From the NCBI GenBank assembly GCA_963804045.1, contig CAWDOR010000030.1, positions 1-64,000 of the forward strand: a DNA stretch of 64,000 nucleotides, in the 5' to 3' direction. How positions within the stretch are numbered: position 1 is the stretch's first letter; the number at the start of each line of letters is the position of its first letter. This DNA comes from Rhodoblastus sp963804045. Lineage in GTDB: Bacteria; Pseudomonadota; Alphaproteobacteria; Rhizobiales; Beijerinckiaceae. Positions 17,835-25,213 of this stretch are shown one piece after another. Under the pieces are notes generated by a model that had not been told where the DNA came from, did no database searches, and worked only from the letters and a program-made list of their open reading frames with translations. A program made the position numbers and the translations under genes.

Positions 17835-18728
17835 ATGAAAGACCCATACGAAATTCTCGGGGTGGCGCGCGACGCCGCGCCGGAACAGATCCGCAAGGCC
17901 TATCACCGCCTGGCCAAGAAACTGCACCCGGATCTCAATCCTGGCGATATCAATTCCGAAAGCCGCTTCAAGGAGGTCGCCAGCGCCTATAATCTGCTTT
18001 CGGACCCCGAGAAACGGCGGCGGTTCGACAGCGGCGAAATCGACGCTTCCGGGGCGGAGGCGCCGCGCGAAAGGTTTTACCGGGATTATGCCGCCGAGGC
18101 CGGTGGCGACAATCCCTATGAGAGCCAGTCCGGCTATGCCGACTACATCGATACCGACGACATGCTCGCGGAAATATTCCGGCGGCAGATGCGGCGGCGG
18201 CGCGGATCGGACTTACACTACAGCCTCGCGGTCGATTTTCTCGACGCGGTCAATGGCGCGACCAAGCGGATCAACCTGCCGGATGGCGGAACGCTCGACG
18301 TCCTAATTCCGCCGGGCATTCAGCAGGAACAAGTCCTCCGCCTGCGCGGCAAAGGCGCTCCATCCCCCGGGGAAGGCGAAGCCGGCGACGCCCTGGTTGA
18401 GGTTTCGATCAAACCGCACCCGTTCTTCTCGCGGCACGGCGATAATATTCATCTCGACCTGCCGGTCACTTTCGCCGAAGCCGTGCTCGGCGCCGAGATC
18501 AAGACGCCGACGCCGACCGGTCCCGTCATGCTGAAGGCGCCCAAAGGATCGAATACGGGAACGGTTCTGCGACTGAAAGGTAAGGGCGTTGCCCGCCCGG
18601 GAGGCTGTGGCGACCTGCTGGTCAAGCTCAAGATCATGGCGCCGACAGAGCCGAATCCGGAACTGGAGGCTTTTCTCGCCAGTTGGGCGCCCGCGAATTA
18701 TGACCCGCGCCGGGGGATGCAATCATGA
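17835..18728 (+). CDS. cbpA: DnaJ-class co-chaperone CbpA
   Basis: A 297-residue curved-DNA-binding-protein-type DnaJ. The J domain (1-70) has YEILGVARDAAPEQIRKAY and the HPD motif in KLHPDLNPG, required to stimulate DnaK ATPase. There is no Cys-rich zinc domain, and the C-terminal DnaJ_C repeats (LHYSLAVDFLDAVNGATKRI, HPFFSRHGDNIHLDLPVTFA, KAPKGSNTGTVLRLKGKG) follow, as expected for CbpA. Its stop overlaps the start of cbpM by four bases (ATGA). Confidence 0.93.
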   Translation: MKDPYEILGVARDAAPEQIRKAYHRLAKKLHPDLNPGDINSESRFKEVASAYNLLSDPEKRRRFDSGEIDASGAEAPRERFYRDYAAEAGGDNPYESQSGYADYIDTDDMLAEIFRRQMRRRRGSDLHYSLAVDFLDAVNGATKRINLPDGGTLDVLIPPGIQQEQVLRLRGKGAPSPGEGEAGDALVEVSIKPHPFFSRHGDNIHLDLPVTFAEAVLGAEIKTPTPTGPVMLKAPKGSNTGTVLRLKGKGVARPGGCGDLLVKLKIMAPTEPNPELEAFLASWAPANYDPRRGMQS

Positions 18729-19063
18729 TCGTCACCAAGACGGATTTTCTCGCGCGCGCCAGTCTCGATCAAGAGACTCTTGAAGTCTGGATCGACGAGG
18801 AGTGGTTAAGTCCAAGCCGAACGGCGGATGATCTGACGTTTTCCGAAATGGATTTGGCGCGGGCGAAATTGATCCGCGAGCTGATCGACGATCTGGGCGT
18901 CAACGCCGAAGGCGTCGGATTGGTCCTGCATCTGCTCGATCAGGTGCACGGCTTGCGCAAGGCGATCGCCGGATTGCTGGCGTCGGTCCACCAGCAATCC
19001 GTACCCTCGGCGGGCGCTCAGATTCCCGGTTCTTCGCGTTCTTCAAAGCCGCGACAGGATTGA
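18725..19063 (+). CDS. cbpM: Chaperone modulator CbpM
   Basis: A 112-residue MerR-like HTH protein (LEVWIDEEWLSPSRTADDL, FSEMDLARAKLIRELIDDLG) followed by a helical segment. It overlaps cbpA by ATGA, the standard arrangement in which CbpM binds the J domain of CbpA and inhibits it. The last 46 bases overlap the converging DUF3775 gene. Confidence 0.9.
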   Translation: MIVTKTDFLARASLDQETLEVWIDEEWLSPSRTADDLTFSEMDLARAKLIRELIDDLGVNAEGVGLVLHLLDQVHGLRKAIAGLLASVHQQSVPSAGAQIPGSSRSSKPRQD

Positions 19064-19452
19064 TCGAAGGCGGAAAGGGCGTCCTCGAGATAGTCCGGAA
19101 GCAAGGGAATTCCCGTCAGATATTTGGCGGTATTGCCCTCGCGGCGCTCGCTCGCCTGCTTGACCGCGGCGCGCCAGTCGGCGGGTTCATGATCGCCGCG
19201 CCCGATCCAGACGAGGGCGACGAGCGCGTCGAGTTCGTCCGCGTCGAGCGCATTGATGAATCCAACCAGCTCCAGCCGCGCCGGTCGATCTCCAGAATTG
19301 GTCAGCACGACGGCGAATCGATCGTCTGTCGGGTTGGAGTCGTCACGTTGCGCGCCGACATCCTCCGACAAAAGCTCGCGGGACTTGGCGACCACGAAAC
19401 AGACCTTGTCCGTGTTGATTTCCGGCATTTCCGGTTCGTTTTCGCGCGGCAT
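19018..19452 (-). CDS. DUF3775 domain protein
   Basis: A 144-residue soluble protein (PEINTDKVCFVVAKSRELLS, FINALDADELDALVALVWIG, LLPDYLEDALSAFDQSC). The pattern matches DUF3775, a small alphaproteobacterial family of unknown function. ATG at 19452 is preferred; upstream in-frame codons lack a ribosome binding site and the conserved region begins soon after it. Convergent overlap with cbpM. A stress box reads toward it from 177 bases upstream. Confidence 0.82.
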   Translation of the reverse strand: MPRENEPEMPEINTDKVCFVVAKSRELLSEDVGAQRDDSNPTDDRFAVVLTNSGDRPARLELVGFINALDADELDALVALVWIGRGDHEPADWRAAVKQASERREGNTAKYLTGIPLLPDYLEDALSAFDQSCRGFEEREEPGI

Positions 19453-19628
19453 GTCGTCAAGCTTTCCGTGGACGCCGCTTATTGAAGTCGACGCATGAAA
19501 ATGTGGCGGCCGCTTGGGGGGAGTCGGCGACCGCCACGGTCGAATGAGCAAAGTTGCGCGCAAAGAGGGCCGCGACTCGGCGCCCATGACCGTGGTCAGG
19601 ATAGAGGCGGCGCCCCCTCGCGGAAGCA

Positions 19629-19642
19629 TCGGAATCTACTCA
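19629..19642 (-). promoter_or_regulatory. FixJ-like stress box, copy 8
   Basis: Gene-strand TGAGTAGATTCCGA, 177 bases upstream of the DUF3775 gene. It is 20 bases from copy 9, which points the other way, so one divergent control region serves both genes. Confidence 0.6.
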
Positions 19643-19662
19643 CGCGCTTGCTTGCGTCCGTG

Positions 19663-19676
19663 TGAGTACATTCCGA
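19663..19676 (+). promoter_or_regulatory. FixJ-like stress box, copy 9
   Basis: TGAGTACATTCCGA followed by TCCTGTCC, 92 bases upstream of the PhaC-like gene at 19768. Confidence 0.65.
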
Positions 19677-19767
19677 TCCTGTCCTTTCCGGGCGTGACAG
19701 AGCTTGTTTCCGCCAGCGACGCCCCGGCGCTTTGACTTGTTATTTGTCGATTTGAAAAGGAACGCTC

Positions 19768-20910
19768 ATGCTCAAACGCGCGCCGAAAAAATCCGCCGCC
19801 CCAGCCTGGATGGGAATTCCCGCATTCTGGCCCATGACCATGGCGGCGTCCATGGTCAAGGATGGCGCTGCGCTCTATGCCAGAAACATTGATTTCGTCG
19901 ATGAAGAAATCAAGATTTACGAGGACTTGCGACCGACGCTGGCGACGCCGAACCGGCTGCGCCTCGATCTGCGCACCATGGCGTTGCGTGATTATGGCAA
20001 GCCGGGGGGCGTCCCGACGCTGATCGACGCGCCCCACGCCGGACATACGGCAATGATCGCCGACTATCAAAAGGATCAGAGTTTGGTGCAGACGCTGCTC
20101 GACAATGGCGTCGGCCACATCGCGCTGACGGACTGGAAAACCGCCACCGACGACATGAAGGATTTGGAAATCGACAATTATCTCGCCGACATGATCGTCG
20201 CCATCGACGATCTTGGCGGACGGGTGAATCTCGTCGGCCTCTGCCAGGGCGGCTGGGTGGCGGCGATGATCGCGGCGCGCTTTCCCGACAAGGTCAATTC
20301 CCTGGTGCTCGCCGGCGCGCCGATTGACACGAACGCCGGCGACGGTGCGATCAAGCGCATGGCGCATGAAACTCCACTTTCTTTCTATCAGGAGCTTGTC
20401 GCGCTCGGCGGCGGCCTAATGAAGGGCAAGCTCATGCTCCAGGGTTGGAAGAACATGCATCCGGCGCAGCATTGCATGCAGGATCAGATCGACGTTTATG
20501 AACATATCGACGATCCCGGCTGGCTCAAGATGGAGGAAACCTTCGACAGCTGGTACGAAAATCCGATCGATCTGCCCGGACGCTGGTATCTCCAGGTGAT
20601 CCAGCAAATCTTTCAGGAGAACCGTCTCGCCAGGGGCGAATTCGTCGGCCTCGGCCGCAAGCTCGACCTGCGCGCCGTCACCTGTCCGACCTATCTGCTC
20701 GCCGGCGCCGACGACGACATCACCACACCGGAACAGGTGCTCGACGCCGCGAAATATATCGGCACGCCGAAGGACCGCATCGTGAAGAAGACCGTGCCCG
20801 GCGGCCATATCGGCCTGTTCATGGGCCACAATACATTGAAGGACCATTGGCCGGCGATCGCCACATGGATCGCCGCGCAACAGCCGGCCGCGAAGAAGCG
20901 GACAAGCTAG
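19768..20910 (+). CDS. PhaC-like alpha/beta hydrolase
   Basis: A 380-residue alpha/beta-hydrolase related to polyhydroxyalkanoate synthases. The nucleophile elbow is VGLCQGGWVAA with cysteine (C159), as in PHA synthase rather than the usual serine. Asp in LLAGADDDITTPEQV and His in VPGGHIGLFMG complete a plausible triad. It is shorter than class I PhaC (about 590) and lacks its N-terminal domain, so polymerase activity is uncertain; a thioesterase or depolymerase-like role is possible. It follows a stress box at 92 bases. Confidence 0.82.
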   Translation: MLKRAPKKSAAPAWMGIPAFWPMTMAASMVKDGAALYARNIDFVDEEIKIYEDLRPTLATPNRLRLDLRTMALRDYGKPGGVPTLIDAPHAGHTAMIADYQKDQSLVQTLLDNGVGHIALTDWKTATDDMKDLEIDNYLADMIVAIDDLGGRVNLVGLCQGGWVAAMIAARFPDKVNSLVLAGAPIDTNAGDGAIKRMAHETPLSFYQELVALGGGLMKGKLMLQGWKNMHPAQHCMQDQIDVYEHIDDPGWLKMEETFDSWYENPIDLPGRWYLQVIQQIFQENRLARGEFVGLGRKLDLRAVTCPTYLLAGADDDITTPEQVLDAAKYIGTPKDRIVKKTVPGGHIGLFMGHNTLKDHWPAIATWIAAQQPAAKKRTS

Positions 20911-21038
20911 CGTCGAGCAGGCGAAGGCAAACAGAGACACTGCGCGATCGGCGTCGACCGCATGGATGAGGCCAGGCGCATGCTGGAAACATGCCGCGCT
21001 TTCCACCACTGCCTGATGAAGCCCCCTGCGCGCCGTCT

Positions 21039-21052
21039 TGAGTAGATTCCGA
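21039..21052 (+). promoter_or_regulatory. FixJ-like stress box, copy 10
   Basis: TGAGTAGATTCCGA followed by AACTATCG, 105 bases upstream of the DUF3096 gene at 21157. The downstream CCTGTCG extension is degenerate here. Confidence 0.6.
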
Positions 21053-21156
21053 AACTATCGCGGGCCCGATTTTCGCGGCTGAATCGCTTGCAGAAATCTC
21101 GATCCAACCGAGATCGGCGCGGGGCGCGCCTTTTCGCCTCTTACCGGATAACGCCA

Positions 21157-21300
21157 ATGACCCTGTCCATCGCGCATCTTCAACCGATCGTCGCGCTGAT
21201 CGCCGGCGTGCTCATTCTGATCATTCCACGGCTGCTAAATTATATCGTCGCTTTCTACTTGATCGTCACCGGGCTCATCGGCCTTGGCCTCTTTCACTGA
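21157..21300 (+). CDS. DUF3096 family small membrane protein
   Basis: A 47-residue hydrophobic protein with two membrane segments (PIVALIAGVLILIIPRLLNY and IVAFYLIVTGLIGLGLF), matching the DUF3096 pattern. Function unknown. A stress box lies 105 bases upstream; the 72-residue protein follows 68 bases downstream. Confidence 0.75.
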   Translation: MTLSIAHLQPIVALIAGVLILIIPRLLNYIVAFYLIVTGLIGLGLFH

Positions 21301-21368
21301 AGGGTCAGGGCATATTGGGCTGTAACGAAAGCAAGAACGGGACGACGCCGCTCGAACGAAAGGAGACC

Positions 21369-21587
21369 ATGATGACAAAGCTGCATCCGGTCCACGCGCT
21401 CAAGGCAAAACTTCAGACCGCGCAACTCAACGCGATCGAAACGCTGGCGGCGAAGGACATGGCAATTTCCGCGGACGCACTGCGCGAGCTTGCCACGATC
21501 CAGACCGCTTTAACCGCGCTGCGCGAGGAAGTCGAAAGCCATGCGATTAAACTTGGATGGGGAGCGGGTGAGGCAGGGAGCGATTAG
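21369..21587 (+). CDS. Small helical hypothetical protein
   Basis: A 72-residue soluble, helical protein (LHPVHALKAKLQTAQLNAIE, ALRELATIQTALTALREEVE). GAAAGGAG precedes tandem ATG codons at 21369 and 21372. Probably co-transcribed with the DUF3096 gene. No family recognised. Confidence 0.65.
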   Translation: MMTKLHPVHALKAKLQTAQLNAIETLAAKDMAISADALRELATIQTALTALREEVESHAIKLGWGAGEAGSD

Positions 21588-21896
21588 AGTGTGGAACAAT
21601 CGCCCCATGTTCGAGGCCGCAATGCGCGGTGAGCGTCGAAGCGAAAACGCGGAGCCATTGACCGCCCCCGATCGGTGTGGCGACACATCGAGCTTGAGCG
21701 GGTCGCTTTTCCTATCGATGCATCGTTCCCCATATGGATGCACGCGCCCAGCCTGAGTATATCCCGATCCTGTCGGCGCGTGTTTCATTCAAGCAACATG
21801 CCGGTCGCGATGGAGCCCCGATCTCGGAACAAGCGAGATCGGCGGTTCTCGGTCACAAGTCTCTTGTGAAATCATCGGCAAACTGGAGTCCCCACC
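21588..21896. other. Intergenic stretch, 309 bp
   Basis: Contains stress box copy 11 at 21754-21767; nothing else recognised. Confidence 0.5.
21754..21767 (+). promoter_or_regulatory. FixJ-like stress box, copy 11
   Basis: TGAGTATATCCCGA followed by TCCTGTCGGCGCG, 130 bases upstream of the CsbD gene. One mismatch to the core (TCCC for TTCC) but the downstream extension is perfect. Confidence 0.6.
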
Positions 21897-22079
21897 ATGA
21901 ACAAGGATCGTATCGCCGGCGCCGCCAAACAGGCCGCCGGCGCCATCAAGGAAGCCGCGGGCAAGACGCTCGGGGACGCCAAGCTTGTCGCGGAAGGCAA
22001 GAACGACAAGGCGCTGGGCAAGACCCAGAACGCCGTCGGCGGCGTGAAGGACGCGCTGAAGGAAATCTTGAAGAAATAG
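21897..22079 (+). CDS. CsbD family stress protein
   Basis: A 60-residue hydrophilic helical protein with the CsbD repeat pattern (NKDRIAGAAKQAAGAIKEAA, GKTLGDAKLVAEGKNDKALG). CsbD-like proteins are strongly induced in general stress responses in many bacteria and have no known activity. A stress box lies 130 bases upstream; the DUF3309 gene follows. Confidence 0.9.
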   Translation: MNKDRIAGAAKQAAGAIKEAAGKTLGDAKLVAEGKNDKALGKTQNAVGGVKDALKEILKK

Positions 22080-22200
22080 CGCCTTCGGCAAGCCCTCGTC
22101 GAAGCCTGTTGTCGCGGGCAAAGGGGCAAATGAAACATTTTTGGCCGCGCCGGGGTTGGCTCCCGTCAATTCCGGCGCGGCCCCTTCAGGAGTTGATCCG

Positions 22201-22356
22201 ATGCTTGGCACAATTCTGCTCGTCATATTGATATTGTTTTTGATCGGCGCATTGCCGACGTGGCCGCATAGCGCGAATTGGGGTTACTTCCCCAGTGGGG
22301 GATTAGGTCTGGTCCTTCTCATCGTCGTTGTCTTGCTGCTCACGGGCAGGCTCTAG
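22201..22356 (+). CDS. DUF3309 family small membrane protein
   Basis: A 51-residue protein with two membrane segments and the DUF3309 signature GALPTWPHSANWGYFPSGG between them. CAGGAG precedes the ATG. Likely co-transcribed with csbD. Function unknown. Confidence 0.88.
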   Translation: MLGTILLVILILFLIGALPTWPHSANWGYFPSGGLGLVLLIVVVLLLTGRL

Positions 22357-22517
22357 CCTCGGAAGCAATAATCGGGGCCGCCGCCGACGCTACGCCCGGC
22401 GCGGATACAATCGGTCTTTTTCACGGGCCGATGGTATCATTTGACACATGGACGCCTTTCCGTCGCACTTTATGGTCGGGCAACGGCAACGTTCAGATTA
22501 TCATGACGACAACCGCA

Positions 22518-22620
22518 GGAATGAGCCTCAACAGTCGTGATTGTCGGTGGTTGCGGGTCCCCGCAACCAAAGATAGCCCAAGGCCTGAATCCTAACCGGA
22601 TTCAGGCCTTTCGCCTTTTT
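22518..22620 (+). ncRNA. Candidate small RNA: conserved hairpin plus terminator, copy 1
   Basis: A perfect hairpin GGTTGCGGGTCCCCGCAACC (22549-22568) preceded by GTCGGT, then a second stem (GGCCTGAATCC / GGATTCAGGCC, 22582-22607) followed by a T-rich run, as in an intrinsic terminator. The first hairpin and about 30 bases before it recur at 52509-52562; the hairpin also recurs at 63483-63511, each time followed by a different terminator-like stem. This layout recalls the suhB-type sRNA motif of Rhizobiales, from memory only. Confidence 0.5.
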
Positions 22621-22796
22621 AAAGGCCCCGCCAGCAAGCCGGCAACTTGCAGCAAGCCGACTATCTGAACTGCTGCCGATGACGGCTCTTCGCAAGCCGG
22701 AGGATTTCATGCTGCAGACGATGCGCTTCAACCAAAATTCCTCTCTTCTGGCGCGAAAATTTGAAAAACGGTTCGTTTGACCTTAAGTCTGAAATA

Positions 22797-22815
22797 GTTG
22801 ACTAATCTTATAGAC
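22797..22815 (+). promoter_or_regulatory. IscR/Rrf2-like AT-rich box, before YeiH gene
   Basis: GTTGACTAATCTTATAGAC, preceded by ATA, so the left part reads ATAGTTGACTA, an exact fit to the published IscR type 1 half-site ATASYYGACTR. It is immediately upstream of the transporter start. Closely similar to the box before cysE. Confidence 0.55.
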
Positions 22816-22832
22816 AAATAAAAAGGGATTGA

Positions 22833-24308
22833 ATGATGACCGATGCGGTTTTGGCTCCGACGTCAGCCTCGCGGCCGGCTTTGAACGAGGATTGGCTGGC
22901 TGTCATCCTCGGTTTGACGGTCTTCGCCTTGGCGATCGGTTCCTTCCTCGGCGTCGATCTGCTGGGCTGGGCGGTGACGACGTCCGTCTGGACAGATGTC
23001 TCCAAAGCCCTCGCGCCCGCCGCCAAAGCTTATGCCGGCTTAAGCGGCGGCGGCGCGCTTCTGTCGACCTTCGCCGCGTTGCTGGTCGCGCTCACGCTTG
23101 GCGCCCTGACGCTCGGCGTCGAGGCGAAAAAATTCGCCCCGGCCTTCGCCGTGGTCTTCCTCATCGCCTATGCCAGCTGGATCCTCGGATCCTTCGCCAA
23201 TTTCGCAGTGGTGACGCCGGCCGACCAGGCCAAATTCGGCCTGAACTGGTCGCTGAAACTCACCAATGAGGGCGGTTTTCTCGTCGCTTTGGTTGTCGGC
23301 CTGATCATCGCCAATTTCTTCCCGAAATTCGCGGATTGGCTGAAAGCGGCGATCCGCCCCGAACTCTATATCAAGATCGCCATCGTCATTCTCGGCGCCT
23401 TCATCGCCGTGACCGCGGCGGGCAAGCTGACGCTCGCCAGTTCGCTGTTGCTGCGCGGTCTGGCGGCAATCGTCGAGGCCTATCTGATCTATTGGTCGGT
23501 GGTCTATTTCATCGCCCGCAAATATTTCGGCTTTTCGCGCGAATGGGCGGCGCCGCTGGCTTCCGGAATTTCGATTTGCGGCGTCGCGGCCGCCATTTCC
23601 ACCGGTGGCGCCATTCGCGCCCGTCCGCAGGTGCCGATCCTGGTCTCGTCGCTGGTGGTGATTTTCGCGGTGATCGAAGTTTTGATCCTGCCTTTCATCG
23701 CCCAGACCTACCTCTCCGGCGAACCCCTGGTCGCCGCCGCCTGGCTTGGTCTGGCGGTGAAGACCGACGGCGCCGCAGTGGCGGCGGGTGGCATCGCCGA
23801 TGCGCTGATCACCGCCAAGGCGGCCGCCGAAGGCATCAAATATCAGCCGGGCTGGATTCTGGCGACGACCGCGACAGTCAAGGTTTTTATCGACGTATTC
23901 ATCGGCGTCTGGGCTTTTATTCTCGCCTATATCTGGACCAATCACGTCAATAAGGAGCAGGGCGGCGAAAAGGCGAAAATCGGCGAGATTTGGCAGCGCT
24001 TCCCCAAATTCATCCTCGGCTTTCTCGCCACTTTCTCCATCGCCCTCGCCTTGGCCTTGTCCGGCGATGCGACCAGCGTCACAAAACTCAACGCGGCGAT
24101 CGGCGAGGCCAATGTTTTCAGGGTGATTTTCTTCATCCTCACGTTCTTCTCCATCGGCGTTCTCTCGAACTTCCGCAAATTGTGGGAAGATGGATTGGGC
24201 AAGCTGGCCGCGGTCTACATTGTGTCGCTGTTCGGCTTCGTCATCTGGGTCGGCCTGGTGATCTCCTGGCTGTTTTTCGCCGGCGTCAAACCGCCGCTGG
24301 CCGGTTAA
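22833..24308 (+). CDS. YeiH-family putative sulfur-anion exporter
   Basis: A 491-residue polytopic inner-membrane protein with about 12 hydrophobic segments. It matches the YeiH/UPF0324 family annotated as putative sulfate exporter: LGLTVFALAIGSFLGVDLLG, ISICGVAAAISTGGAIRARP, AAWLGLAVKTDGAAVAAGG, then VIFFILTFFSIGVLSNFRKL near the C-terminus. It is longer than the classical ~340-residue YeiH by an inserted central region. A short single-span gene follows after 11 bases, so the two may form a complex. Lying at the head of the sulfur island with an IscR/Rrf2-like box, a role in sulfate/sulfite/sulfonate flux is likely. Exact substrate unknown. Confidence 0.82.
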   Translation: MMTDAVLAPTSASRPALNEDWLAVILGLTVFALAIGSFLGVDLLGWAVTTSVWTDVSKALAPAAKAYAGLSGGGALLSTFAALLVALTLGALTLGVEAKKFAPAFAVVFLIAYASWILGSFANFAVVTPADQAKFGLNWSLKLTNEGGFLVALVVGLIIANFFPKFADWLKAAIRPELYIKIAIVILGAFIAVTAAGKLTLASSLLLRGLAAIVEAYLIYWSVVYFIARKYFGFSREWAAPLASGISICGVAAAISTGGAIRARPQVPILVSSLVVIFAVIEVLILPFIAQTYLSGEPLVAAAWLGLAVKTDGAAVAAGGIADALITAKAAAEGIKYQPGWILATTATVKVFIDVFIGVWAFILAYIWTNHVNKEQGGEKAKIGEIWQRFPKFILGFLATFSIALALALSGDATSVTKLNAAIGEANVFRVIFFILTFFSIGVLSNFRKLWEDGLGKLAAVYIVSLFGFVIWVGLVISWLFFAGVKPPLAG

Positions 24309-24319
24309 GGAGTTTGCTT

Positions 24320-24466
24320 ATGTCCGAAGATTTGAAAGCCGAAATCAACCAGGCGGTCGAGCCGCTGCTGCCGATCGAGAAAAAACTGATCGGCTGGAGC
24401 CTGGGAACAGGCTTGGTCCTGCTGGTTCTGCTGCTAGCGGCGAGCCATTATTTCCCGGTCGCGTGA
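24320..24466 (+). CDS. Single-span small membrane protein after YeiH
   Basis: A 48-residue protein: an acidic amphipathic start (SEDLKAEINQAVEPLLPIEK) followed by one membrane helix (LGTGLVLLVLLLAASHYFPV). It begins 11 bases after the transporter stop with AAGGAG, so it is a co-translated accessory of YeiH (inference). A terminator follows at 24494. Confidence 0.7.
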   Translation: MSEDLKAEINQAVEPLLPIEKKLIGWSLGTGLVLLVLLLAASHYFPVA

Positions 24467-24493
24467 ATGCGGGCCGAGGCGTGAACCGAAACC

Positions 24494-24521
24494 AAGGCGC
24501 CGGCTTTTCGGCGCCTTTTTC
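24494..24521 (+). terminator. Rho-independent terminator after YeiH operon
   Basis: Stem AAGGCGCCG / CGGCGCCTT with a GCTTTT loop followed by a T run. Confidence 0.8.
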
Positions 24522-24573
24522 ATTGGAGCGTTTTTCATCGCGGCATTTTTCATTTGACATAATCGACTAAAAA

Positions 24574-24589
24574 GATAGATTTTATAATC
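24574..24589 (+). promoter_or_regulatory. IscR/Rrf2-like AT-rich box, before AsnC-type regulator
   Basis: GATAGATTTTATAATC preceded by CGACTAAAAA. It combines the GACTA half-site with the GATAGATTTTATA block seen at other sites. A TTGACA element lies just upstream at 24554, so the box would overlap a promoter. Confidence 0.55.
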
Positions 24590-24630
24590 TAAATGAAAAC
24601 GAAAGGCCTTTTGGGCCGAGGCGCAGTTTC

Positions 24631-25173
24631 ATGGATCGTATCGACTTCCACATTCTCAAGATCTTGCAGGAGGACGCGACCGCGACCGTGGCCGAGATTG
24701 CGGCGAGGGTGGCGCTGTCGCCGACGCCGTGCTGGAAGCGAATTCAGAAGCTCGAGGCGACCGGCGTGCTGCAAAAGCGCGTGGCTCTGGTCAGCGCGCA
24801 AAAAGTCGGGCTCGGGCTGACGGTGCATATTTCCATCCAGGCCGGCGATCATTCCGCCGAAAAGCTTGAAGCTTTCATCCGCGCCGTTTCGGCCATGCCG
24901 GAAGTAATGGAGTTCAGCCGGCTCGCCGGCGAGATCGATTACGTGCTGAAGGTGGCGACCTCGGATATTTCCGCCTATGACGCCTTTTACAAGCGCCTGA
25001 CCGCGATCATGCCCCTGCGCAATGTGTCCTCGCATTTCGAATTGCAGAAGATCAAATCCACCACGGTTCTGCCGTTGAATTTGGTGGAGGGCGGCGAAGC
25101 GCCAGGTCGGGTCGACAAGGCTGCGTCGGACTTCGCCGCGTCGCGCCGCGTGGTGGCTTTGCGGACACTTTGA
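24631..25173 (+). CDS. Lrp/AsnC-family regulator, probably cysteine responsive
   Basis: A 180-residue regulator with the N-terminal winged HTH (DRIDFHILKILQEDATATVA, VALSPTPCWKRIQKLEATGV) and the C-terminal RAM domain (GLTVHISIQAGDHSAEKLEA, EVMEFSRLAGEIDYVLKVAT, VSSHFELQKIKSTTVLPL). The pattern PTPCWKRI and the RAM sequence resemble the DecR/YbaO and CuyR type that sense cysteine. In this sulfur island a cysteine-sensing role is reasonable, but ligand and targets are inferred. It converges with cysE. Confidence 0.88.
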   Translation: MDRIDFHILKILQEDATATVAEIAARVALSPTPCWKRIQKLEATGVLQKRVALVSAQKVGLGLTVHISIQAGDHSAEKLEAFIRAVSAMPEVMEFSRLAGEIDYVLKVATSDISAYDAFYKRLTAIMPLRNVSSHFELQKIKSTTVLPLNLVEGGEAPGRVDKAASDFAASRRVVALRTL

Positions 25174-25213
25174 GCCCTAAAGAAAGCGGTCCGCGCTGGG
25201 CCTCGCAGATACG

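Larger units (their letters stand above)
22357..22832. other. Intergenic region, 476 bp
   Basis: Holds the double-hairpin RNA-like repeat (22518-22620) and the AT-rich box before the YeiH gene (22797-22815). No protein-coding gene seen. Confidence 0.55.

Noticed and set aside
2720..21767. Stress boxes as EcfG-type (GGAAC-N16/17-CGTT) promoters
   Set aside because: The copies read CGGAA followed by ACTCA within a few bases; no GGAAC or spaced CGTT is present at the right distance.
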